Of a DNA stretch of 33,323 bases, positions 15,155-22,021 are shown one piece after another; positions within the stretch are counted from its first letter, which is position 1, and each line of letters opens with the position of its first letter. The position numbers were made by a program, and so were the translations under genes. The notes beneath the pieces are model-generated. The model saw only the letters and a program-made list of their open reading frames with translations, searched no databases and was not told the origin of the DNA. The stretch comes from Magnetococcales bacterium. GTDB lineage: Bacteria; Pseudomonadota; Magnetococcia; Magnetococcales; DC0425bin3. The stretch is from positions 1 to 33,323 of the forward strand of contig JADGCO010000048.1 in the NCBI GenBank assembly GCA_015228935.1, given 5' to 3'.

Positions 15155-17038
15155 ATGATCCAAACCAGCATTTTGCAGGAAGGACTCTCCAGAGACCAGG
15201 TCAACAGCCTCTTGAAGCCCTTCACTGGCGAAGAGGTGGTGGTCCGCAACGGGACAAGCTGGAAATGTCCCACCTATGTCCAACGCCAGCCCCCGTGCCG
15301 GCACGAATGCCCCTCCAGTGAGGATATCCGGGGCTATCTGACCGTCATTGCCCAGGCCGAAATGTTCAAGAAGTCCACGGATGCCGCCCTGGACGAAGCC
15401 TGGTATATCCTGACAGACAAAAATCCCATGCCGGCCACCCATGGTCGCATCTGCCCGCATCCCTGCGAATCGGGCTGCAATCGGCAGCACAAGGAAGATG
15501 GCTCGGTGGCCATCAACAACATGGAACGCTTTATCGGCGACCATGGTCTGCGGCGCAAGCTCAAGCTGAAAAAGCTCACGGACGAGCAAACCCGTCGGAA
15601 AGTTGCCGTAATCGGTGCCGGACCGACCGGTCTCTCCTGCGCCTATCAGTTGGCCCGGCGCGGCCATGCCGTCACCATTTTCGAGGCATTCGAAAAGACC
15701 GGCGGCATGCTGCGGTATGGTATTCCACGCTACCGCCTGCCGGATGATGTCCTTGATGCCGAGGTCCAGAACATTCTCGACCTGGGCGTCGAACTGAAAC
15801 TCAATACCCGCATCGGCAAGGATATTTCCTTCGAACAGATCCGCAAGGATTACGATGCGGTCTACCTGGGGATCGGTGCCCATAAAGGCAGCAACCTGGG
15901 TGTCGCCGGCGAAGAAGGGGCCGCCAATGTGTTCACCGGTGCCTCCTTCCTGAACCGGGTCAATACCGGTGCCAAGGTGGAAGTGGGCAGCCGGGTGGTG
16001 GTCATCGGTGGTGGCGACAGCGCCGTCGATGCCGCCCGCGTCTCCCTGCGCTTGCAGGCTGAACTGGAAAAAGCCCAGGACAGCGGTGATGAAAAAGCCA
16101 TGCTGGCCGCAGAAAATGCCTACGATGAGGAAGTTCACAAGGAAGAAGGAACCCACATGACGGCCAAGATTGCCGTCGATTCAGCACGGGCCTCCCTGCG
16201 GGTTTCCAAGTACTCCGAAGTGACCATCCTCTATCGGCGTACCAAGAACGAGATGCCGGCCATTGCCAAGGACGTTCTGGAAGCCGAACACGAAGGGATC
16301 AAGTTTGAATTCCTGGCTGCACCAAAAGCTCTCGTGCGGGAAGGTGGCCGGGTCACCGCCATCGTCTGCCAACGCATGCAGTTGGGCAAACCCGACAAAT
16401 CCGGTCGGCGCAGCCCGGAGCCTATCCCCGGAGATGAATTCACCCTGCCCGTGGATACCGTCATTGTTGGTATCGGTCAGGTTCCGGAACTGGTGGGCGA
16501 TCTCTCGACATTTGCCAACAAATGGGGTTGGGTCACCGCCTCCACCTCCATGCAGACCGAACAACAAGGTGTCTTCGCCGGGGGCGATGTCCTGGGACTG
16601 GGCATTTCAACCCGTTCGGTCGGTCAGGGTCGTATTGCAGCGCAGGCCATCGATGCCTTCCTGCTCTCCAAACACTACTCCCCGCCAGCCAAAGGCAGAC
16701 CGGTTCGTCATACCGACATGCGGTTGACCTACTACAAGGACATGCCTCGCAACGAGGAGAGCCAAATCCCGACCGAAGAGGCGACCAAAGGTTTCAAGGA
16801 AATTTTTGAAACCATCACCACGGAACAGGCCTTGACCGAAGCCAAACGCTGCATGAGCTGCGGCATGTGCTTTGTTTGTAACCAGTGCCGCGTCTTCTGC
16901 CCCCGTGAGGCCGTTTCACGTGACCTGAAACGTCCGCATGGACAGGTGATGCACACCGACTATACACGTTGCAATGGCTGCCATGTCTGCCATATGGCGT
17001 GTCCCTGCGGTTACATTCAAATGGGTATGGGATTCTAA
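15155..17038 (+). CDS. dsrL: DsrL, NAD(P)H-dependent iron-sulfur flavoprotein partner of DsrAB
   Basis: 627 aa. DsrL couples DsrAB to the NAD(P) pool; in sulfur oxidisers it is essential and accepts electrons from sulfur oxidation. Domain order: N-terminal Cys motifs CRHECP and CPHPCESGC for [4Fe-4S] clusters (about residues 45-125, as in GltD/NfnB), FAD-binding GAGPTG (154-159), NAD(P)-binding GGGDS (285-289), the second FAD element GGDVLGLG, and a C-terminal ferredoxin-like domain from C566 with CMSCGMCFVCNQC and CNGCHVCHMACPCGY. The C-terminal ferredoxin part separates DsrL from plain glutamate synthase small subunits. It ends the dsrABL operon; GAGGAA precedes the ATG. Genes dsrEFHC and dsrMKJOP, often between or around these, are not present. 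Confidence 0.93.
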   Translation: MIQTSILQEGLSRDQVNSLLKPFTGEEVVVRNGTSWKCPTYVQRQPPCRHECPSSEDIRGYLTVIAQAEMFKKSTDAALDEAWYILTDKNPMPATHGRICPHPCESGCNRQHKEDGSVAINNMERFIGDHGLRRKLKLKKLTDEQTRRKVAVIGAGPTGLSCAYQLARRGHAVTIFEAFEKTGGMLRYGIPRYRLPDDVLDAEVQNILDLGVELKLNTRIGKDISFEQIRKDYDAVYLGIGAHKGSNLGVAGEEGAANVFTGASFLNRVNTGAKVEVGSRVVVIGGGDSAVDAARVSLRLQAELEKAQDSGDEKAMLAAENAYDEEVHKEEGTHMTAKIAVDSARASLRVSKYSEVTILYRRTKNEMPAIAKDVLEAEHEGIKFEFLAAPKALVREGGRVTAIVCQRMQLGKPDKSGRRSPEPIPGDEFTLPVDTVIVGIGQVPELVGDLSTFANKWGWVTASTSMQTEQQGVFAGGDVLGLGISTRSVGQGRIAAQAIDAFLLSKHYSPPAKGRPVRHTDMRLTYYKDMPRNEESQIPTEEATKGFKEIFETITTEQALTEAKRCMSCGMCFVCNQCRVFCPREAVSRDLKRPHGQVMHTDYTRCNGCHVCHMACPCGYIQMGMGF

Positions 17039-17067
17039 CCCATTGAACCTGGTAGATGAATGATGAT

Positions 17068-17110
17068 GGGTCCCGTGTCGGAGAGGATGGTATGCTTCTG
17101 ACCGGGACCC
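17068..17110 (+). terminator. Possible terminator hairpin after dsrL
   Basis: GGGTCCCG (17068-17075) pairs perfectly with CGGGACCC (17103-17110) across a 27-nt loop, 30 nt after the dsrL stop, followed by TTCTTCG. The stem is GC-rich but the loop is long and the T-tract poor, so this may be a stabilising 3' stem rather than an efficient intrinsic terminator. Confidence 0.4.
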
Positions 17111-17225
17111 TTCTTCGTTATGCTGTGGCCAGCCAACATGGTCTTGGTCTTTCCGCTGGGGCCGTCTATGGCCCGGCAAAAGGCCAGGAGAGTGGTCGAA
17201 GATGTTTTTTTGATATAGTTTTGTT

Positions 17226-17250
17226 TATAATCAATATGTTACGCATAACA
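17226..17250 (+). promoter_or_regulatory. Candidate promoter -10 box with adjacent dyad upstream of the EAL gene
   Basis: A perfect TATAAT (17226-17231) is followed 5 nt later by TGTTA-CGCA-TAACA (17237-17250), an inverted repeat placed where a repressor would cover the transcription start. No good -35 box is seen at the right distance, so an activator or different sigma factor may be involved. It lies about 90-110 bp before the EAL gene start. Confidence 0.35.
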
Positions 17251-17336
17251 GAAAAATAGATACTTCCCATAGGTACCCGATTTGTTATCTTGTTAGTGGC
17301 TCGCAACCGCCTCATCGTCCCACTTGGAGTCCGAAC

Positions 17337-18632
17337 ATGACATCGTCCGAAGAAAACAGAAATATCTTTGACTTCCTGGACCACGCCACACACATGGAAG
17401 GGGATCGTCTGGTTGGGGAGTTTCAGGGTTTGCGTCTGTTCAGCCATTTTCAATCGGTTTTCAGCCTTGCCCACCAGCGGCAGGTTGGGGTCGAGGCCAT
17501 TTTCAGTGGTATCGATCCCGGCAAGCCGGATGAAGGACCACTGACATCGTTCAACGTCTTTTCAAGAGTCCCCCCGGAAGCCGTGATCCAGATGGATCAA
17601 CTCCGGCAATTCCAGCATTTCAAAAATTTCCAGGCTGCCAACATGAAAGACCGTTGGCTCTTCATCAACCTCCACCCGAAGATTCTGTTGAGCCAGGGAG
17701 GCCAGGATATCGAATTTCTGGGTAGCGCCCTGGAGCGGGCCGGCCTGAAACCCCACCAGGTTGTGGTGGCCCTGCGCGAACATGCGGAAGTCGGCAGCGA
17801 CAAGATTGTCCACACCATGGAAGGCCTGCGCAAACTGGGTACATTGATCGCCTTCGACGATTACAGCTCCGGTATTGCCAACCTCGACCGGCTCTGGACC
17901 TTGCGCCCGGATATCGTCAAGCTGAAACGCTCCTTCGTCGAAAATGCCATGCAGCATCCCCAGGCCATGCGCATGTTGAACAAGCTGGTCTCCTTGATTC
18001 ATGCTTCGGGCTGTCTGGTGTTGCTGGAAAAAATCGAATCCGTCGAAGAGGCTATCGTCGCCATGGAAACCAGCGCGGATTTTGTGCAGGGGCACTTTTT
18101 CGGCGGTGCGCACCCGCGTCCCATGCGCAAGGATGTCCGCTTCAGCAGCGGTTTCTTTGCCGACCTGGTGGAAAAGCACGAACGCAGCCTCTCACGGCAA
18201 ACACGTTCCCTGAAAAACGACCTCTCCGACCTGACCAATGATTTCATGGATTGCGCCTGGGGTGTCGGTGATGGTCAAAGCATCGAAGATGCCGGCCAAG
18301 CCATCCTGCAACGGCGGCGGACCGAGCGGCTCTATTTGCTCAATGAACACGGTGTCCAGGTCGGCCCGCATATCTACGGCCATCACCAATCCGCCCACAA
18401 TGATCCCCGCCATCTGCCTCTGGAAGATTCGGTGGGTTCCACCTGGACACGGCGCTCCATCTTCACCGATGCCATCCGGCATCCCTCCATCGTCCAATCT
18501 TCCGCGCCGTTCCGCTCCATCTCCAGTTTGAATACCTCCATTACGTTGTCTGTTTCGGTGCGTGTTGGAGGCAAGCTGCATGTCCTTTGCTGCGACGTGC
18601 GTTGGGATGAGGGTGTGGTAGAGGGAAGCTGA
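17337..18632 (+). CDS. EAL-domain protein with YkuI-like C-terminal sensor domain
   Basis: 431 aa, predicted soluble. Residues about 30-270 form an EAL (c-di-GMP phosphodiesterase) domain: EAI with E53, LFINLHP, FDDYSSG (D174-D175), DIVKLKRSF, LVLLEKIES and DFVQGHFFG. In the metal-binding segment usually written ExxE I read ALRE (A145 to E148), so the first Glu appears to be Ala and activity is uncertain. Residues about 290-425 look like the PAS-like C-terminal domain found in Bacillus YkuI (YLLNEHGVQVGPHIY, then a beta-rich end). The domain order and length match YkuI-type proteins, which bind c-di-GMP. It is a single-gene unit followed by a strong terminator. Confidence 0.8.
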   Translation: MTSSEENRNIFDFLDHATHMEGDRLVGEFQGLRLFSHFQSVFSLAHQRQVGVEAIFSGIDPGKPDEGPLTSFNVFSRVPPEAVIQMDQLRQFQHFKNFQAANMKDRWLFINLHPKILLSQGGQDIEFLGSALERAGLKPHQVVVALREHAEVGSDKIVHTMEGLRKLGTLIAFDDYSSGIANLDRLWTLRPDIVKLKRSFVENAMQHPQAMRMLNKLVSLIHASGCLVLLEKIESVEEAIVAMETSADFVQGHFFGGAHPRPMRKDVRFSSGFFADLVEKHERSLSRQTRSLKNDLSDLTNDFMDCAWGVGDGQSIEDAGQAILQRRRTERLYLLNEHGVQVGPHIYGHHQSAHNDPRHLPLEDSVGSTWTRRSIFTDAIRHPSIVQSSAPFRSISSLNTSITLSVSVRVGGKLHVLCCDVRWDEGVVEGS

Positions 18633-18978
18633 GCTGAAATGGGTTAGAAAGGCGCTGTTCTGGTCTCTTTGGACAATGCCATGAAGGGTTGACGTGATTG
18701 TGGGGCGGATTCCGTATGAATCCGCCCCACTTTGTTGGTTATCCGTTTTTAAATCCCCCTCTCCAGGAAACTCTGATCCAATGACCAGGGGGGGACGTGT
18801 CACCGTGATGCCGACGAAGCAAGATTGATGAGCTGAAGCGATGCGGATCGTTGTCGAAACAACAGATCACGGATCGGGTGTTTTATTTGGGTCTGGCGTT
18901 CGAGGTGCAGGGATTAATTACTTAAATTATTCATGCAGGCAGAAACAGGGCATGTTGCCATGCTGAAGTACAATCAAA
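18633..18978. other. Intergenic region with terminator and a possible gene remnant
   Basis: 346 bp between convergent genes. It contains the terminator at 18700-18730. Between about 18806 and 18924 a short plus-strand frame with no good start reads ...KIDELKRCG, then VFYLGLAFEVQGLIT and a stop; this has protein-like composition and could be the tail of a decayed gene, but I cannot name a family. Confidence 0.4.
18700..18730 (+). terminator. Intrinsic terminator after the EAL gene
   Basis: A perfect 13-bp stem, GTGGGGCGGATTC with GAATCCGCCCCAC, and a 5-nt loop CGTAT lies 67 nt after the EAL gene stop and is followed by TTTGTTGG on the plus strand. The long GC-rich stem makes this the clearest terminator in the window. 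Confidence 0.85.
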
Positions 18979-19590
18979 TCACAGTTTACGGAACCGGCAA
19001 TATATAAAACTCTGTCTTTTTTTATTGGGTGTGATATGGGTTTCAGGGATTGACTCCAAAAGCTCGAAATTGGGGCCAAGTTCCTGGAGAAGGGATTCCG
19101 GGGTATAGCGGACAATATCCAATTTGCTGCACTGGCTTGGTCCATCCATGGCAAAGGTGGCGATGATCACATGGCCATGGGGTTTGAGGTGTTTTTCAAG
19201 GCTGGCCACATAGGCACGGCGTTGCTCGGGTTCTGTGAAAAAATGAAAGACAGCCCGGTCATGCCAGAGGTCAAAGGCAATCCGGCTCTCGAACCGGGTG
19301 ACATCGGCATCGATCCAGATGATTTCCCCCTCCCGACCCAGGAGGCGTAGCCGGGCATTTTCCAGGGCCATGGAAGAAATATCGAGGACAGTCAGGTTTT
19401 GATAGCCGGCGGTCAGGAGATGATCCACCAGGGTGGAGGCTCCGCCACCGACATCGATGATGGCACCGTTCTCCTTCAAGGAAGTATTTTCGATCAAGGT
19501 CAGGGAAGTCAGGGGAATTTTTTGGTACCAACTGGTTTCGGTGACCTTTTTTTTGTTATAGACCTCTTCCCAGTGCGCTTTTTGATCCAT
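18979..19590 (-). CDS. Class I SAM-dependent methyltransferase
   Basis: 203 aa. SAM-binding motif I is IDVGGGAST (residues 45-53), followed by the acidic end of strand 2 in VLDISS, then DLWHDRAVFHFFTEPEQRRAYV and HVIIATFAMDGPSQCSKL, a conserved pattern of a small methyltransferase family whose substrate is unknown. I used ATG 19590, giving the usual MDQKAHWEEVY opening; the frame is open further upstream but that part is outside the domain. AGGAACAGG precedes the ATG. The protease gene lies 109 bp upstream on the same strand. Cytoplasmic; the substrate cannot be told from sequence. Confidence 0.85.
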   Translation of the reverse strand: MDQKAHWEEVYNKKKVTETSWYQKIPLTSLTLIENTSLKENGAIIDVGGGASTLVDHLLTAGYQNLTVLDISSMALENARLRLLGREGEIIWIDADVTRFESRIAFDLWHDRAVFHFFTEPEQRRAYVASLEKHLKPHGHVIIATFAMDGPSQCSKLDIVRYTPESLLQELGPNFELLESIPETHITPNKKRQSFIYCRFRKL

Positions 19591-19699
19591 GGGCCTGTTC
19601 CTGTTCCTCGTGGTGATGGCATGCGGTTCCAAACATCCGCGCATCATAGGCGCTTTTTTTTATTTTTACCTCAATTTTCATGTCGGGATCAGCAAAATT

Positions 19700-20554
19700 T
19701 CATCCGCCATCCTTTTCTTTCAGGGTTCGCCAGCGAATGGTCATGATGTTTCCCTTGACTTCCCAGGCGAGCATTTTGTTGAAAAACTGCATGCCCAGCA
19801 GGGCTGTGCGCATGGGCGAGCCATTGACACTGGCTGCAACCCCCTGCATGTGCAGGTCTCCCAGTCTGAGATCGTTCAAAACCACGGCAGCGACCCGGAC
19901 ATTGCCATTGGCTGTGGCAAAAGTCTGATTGAAGATCAAATCTTCCTGGCGAAAACCAAGCTTGCGGGCTGTTCGGGGCGGAAGAACAATGCCGCTGGCC
20001 CCGGTGTCTACCAGAAAGCTGACCGGTTGCCGATTGATCAAGGCCTCGACATAAAAATGGCCGTTGGCGGCTCGATAGAAAGTCATGGAGCCGGGTTGTT
20101 CCTCGTACCCAAACCGGGGTACCAGACTGGCCATGACCTGGTCCAACACATGGAGCATTTCCTTTTTGAAAGCGAAACCGGCCACGAGGCTCGCTATGAT
20201 GACCCACCATACGACACCCTGCTGGATACCACTTATCAATCGCTTGACGGAATGCGAGGCGAGCAACCAACTGATGATCAGGGACAGGAGGAGGGGGGAA
20301 CCGAGGGTTTCCGGCAGGTCTGGCCCGGAAAGCGGGCCTACGAAACGTTCGTGCAGAAACAGGACGATGGCAGAGAAAAATCCGAGAAGCAACAAAAACC
20401 GGGTCCAGGACCATTCCGTATTGTCGGTGGCTTCCCGGGAATTTTTGCGCCGATGTCGGGCTCGTTTCAGGCAACAAGGCCGATCTTTGTGCGGCTCTGT
20501 TTCGGGCTTGGACCTGGCTTGGGTCCCGATTGCATTGTCCGATCCGACTTCCAT
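19700..20554 (-). CDS. Membrane-anchored retropepsin-like aspartic protease (TIGR02281-type)
   Basis: 284 aa from ATG 20554, which has GGAGAAG at good spacing; a TTG 17 codons upstream is a less likely start. A basic N-terminal tail (about 1-45) is followed by three hydrophobic segments (about 48-65, 80-95 and 105-125) and then a C-terminal retropepsin-like domain with the single catalytic motif LVDTGASGIVLP (D183), FATANGNVRVA as the flap-like strand, and LLGMQFF, the typical hydrophobic-Gly motif. One active-site Asp per chain implies a homodimer. Family members (clan AA, TIGR02281) have an unknown substrate. The membrane part is longer than in the minimal family. Confidence 0.82.
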   Translation of the reverse strand: MEVGSDNAIGTQARSKPETEPHKDRPCCLKRARHRRKNSREATDNTEWSWTRFLLLLGFFSAIVLFLHERFVGPLSGPDLPETLGSPLLLSLIISWLLASHSVKRLISGIQQGVVWWVIIASLVAGFAFKKEMLHVLDQVMASLVPRFGYEEQPGSMTFYRAANGHFYVEALINRQPVSFLVDTGASGIVLPPRTARKLGFRQEDLIFNQTFATANGNVRVAAVVLNDLRLGDLHMQGVAASVNGSPMRTALLGMQFFNKMLAWEVKGNIMTIRWRTLKEKDGG

Positions 20555-20959
20555 GGCTTCTCCGGCCCCGTTGCAGATGGATTTGTCCCTTGTACGCAGC
20601 AGCAATAACGACGGATATGGAAGCGAGTATGGATTTTTCCTGTTTGGGCGGCAAGCAGATTTTCGTTTATCCCGCAGTTACCCGTTTCCGGCCCTGCTGC
20701 CTGCTTTTGCAAAGCAGACTGTCCACCCGGCGGAAAGGTACCCGGATCGTTGTCGATGTGGACCATGGTTGCACCCAGTGATACCGTGACGGGCAGCAGA
20801 ATTTTTTCATGTGTTTTTTCCTTGACATCCTTGCTCCGCTGTTATCCAGGCCCATGAATCGTGTATCCGCGAAAGCCTGTTGCCGGACAAAAAATACCAG
20901 TCCAGGATTTGGGGGAGCTGTACAGGATGCCATCCCAATGCGGCACAATCATGACTTCA
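20555..20959. other. Gap without an identified gene
   Basis: 405 bp between the protease start and the secreted-protein stop. Short open frames exist on both strands, none with a good ribosome site plus recognisable motif. This stretch should carry the promoter of the protease and methyltransferase genes. I see no repeat or RNA gene. Confidence 0.5.
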
Positions 20960-21415
20960 TCATTTGCATTTTCTTGCTTTTTCCATGAAAGAAAAAAATT
21001 CATAAAAATTTTGATATCCTTCAATGGCACGTTGCAATCGACAATATTGTCCGGAAACATATCCGAAGGTGTTGCCATCGGTATTCGTGCTACTGCAAAA
21101 TTGTTGTGTATAATTTTCATAAGATTTTTTTGCTTGGGCAATCTGTTTTTTTTGATGCTCGCACAAGTCAGCGTTTTTGTTAACCATGTTCGTATAGAGT
21201 AAATTGTATTTATCATTGACAAGCTTGGCTTGTGTTTGAAAGCAATCACCAACCGCTGCCCCTCCGACACTGTCCATATTGCATAAAAGACGATAATATT
21301 TCATGACATCATGAACATTAAAATAAACATTTTCGTTGGCTTCTTTAGCAATCGCATCTCCATAAATATGCATCGCTGCGCAAAGCACCAGGATGATTTT
21401 AATTTTCCTGTTCAT
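20960..21415 (-). CDS. Small secreted protein of unknown function, Cys-containing
   Basis: 151 aa from ATG 21415. The N-terminus MNRKIKIILVLCAAMHIYGDAIA is a Sec signal peptide with a likely cut after AIA (residue 23), giving a mature protein of about 128 residues. The mature part has six Cys (in LLCNMDS, GDCFQT, LCEHQ, QFCSS, QYCRLQ and KARKCK) that could pair as three disulfides in the periplasm, and a helical, Tyr/Gln/Lys-rich character. No family is recognised. It is AT-rich, and another small secreted protein is encoded 115 bp upstream on the same strand. The ribosome site is weak. Confidence 0.6.
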   Translation of the reverse strand: MNRKIKIILVLCAAMHIYGDAIAKEANENVYFNVHDVMKYYRLLCNMDSVGGAAVGDCFQTQAKLVNDKYNLLYTNMVNKNADLCEHQKKQIAQAKKSYENYTQQFCSSTNTDGNTFGYVSGQYCRLQRAIEGYQNFYEFFSFMEKARKCK

Positions 21416-21530
21416 ATGATCTAAACCCGCGACCTGGAGACCCCTCCACAATGCCCAAAACCAGGTTGGACGAGCCAAACGGAAGGGACATTTCCGGAAT
21501 CCATATGGAGTCTTTCATTATTGTTGCTTG

Positions 21531-21953
21531 TTATCGTTCCCTTGCAGGTGGAGTTGACAAATTACCGCGAATCAATTTGTCATTACCTTCCAGAATTTTT
21601 CCGCCTGCAAAAAATGCCTTCCATGAATCGTTCAGGATGCCGTTATTGTACGTGATCATGCTTTCGTAAACAAACTCATGCCCTTCATTCGTGATTCCAG
21701 TTCCCCGACAGGTGATCTTGTCGCCGTTGATGACGCCTTTTGCGGACCATGTGGATATATGATCCTTTCCCTGAAAAATGATGTAACCGTTCAATTCCTT
21801 GATCAGGGTCACATTCGTATCACCCCCGATCCAGACACCATCAAACTTCAATTCACTGGACTGTCTTTGGCCAATTCCGGCGGACGCCTGGTCCGGGTTG
21901 CCCACAAAAAACGACAAGAACACCAAAAAAAAGATAGTATGTACTTTGCACAT
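21531..21953 (-). CDS. Small secreted beta-rich protein of unknown function
   Basis: 140 aa from ATG 21953, with TTGGAG 7 nt upstream; in-frame codons further upstream lack a ribosome site. The signal peptide is MCKVHTIFFLVFLSFFVG with a likely cut after ASA (near residue 25). The mature part is probably an all-beta fold: FDGVWIGG, then alternating strands in NVTLIKELNGYIIFQG, TWSAKGVINGDKITCRG and VYESMITYNNGILNDSW. The W-x-G opening and repeated G/N turns recall lipocalin-like or lysozyme-inhibitor-like small periplasmic proteins, but I cannot assign one. It may be co-transcribed with the secreted protein at 20960-21415. Confidence 0.65.
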   Translation of the reverse strand: MCKVHTIFFLVFLSFFVGNPDQASAGIGQRQSSELKFDGVWIGGDTNVTLIKELNGYIIFQGKDHISTWSAKGVINGDKITCRGTGITNEGHEFVYESMITYNNGILNDSWKAFFAGGKILEGNDKLIRGNLSTPPARER

Positions 21954-22021
21954 AAAAAACTCCAATAATAGATGGCATCCGTATTGAACCTTGCCAATCA
22001 TCACTGAAGCAGACCCTGTCG

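Larger units (their letters stand above)
17039..17336. other. Intergenic region between dsrL and the EAL gene
   Basis: 298 bp with no convincing gene; one short frame (17056-17259) has no recognisable motif. It holds a hairpin (17068-17110) after dsrL and a promoter-like box with a dyad (17226-17250) before the EAL gene, consistent with a transcription unit boundary. Confidence 0.6.

Noticed and set aside
12653-16156. A 1167-codon open frame on the minus strand, opposite dsrA, dsrB and dsrL
   Set aside because: It is the antisense of three unmistakable genes, has His/Gly/Asp-rich composition typical of mirrored GC-biased codons and shows no family motif.
17056-17259. A 67-codon frame between dsrL and the EAL gene
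   Set aside because: It crosses the hairpin and promoter-like box, has no clear ribosome site and no motif.
18806-18924. Short plus-strand protein-like tail ending in AFEVQGLIT
   Set aside because: No start, about 40 codons, no recognisable family; only mentioned as a possible remnant.
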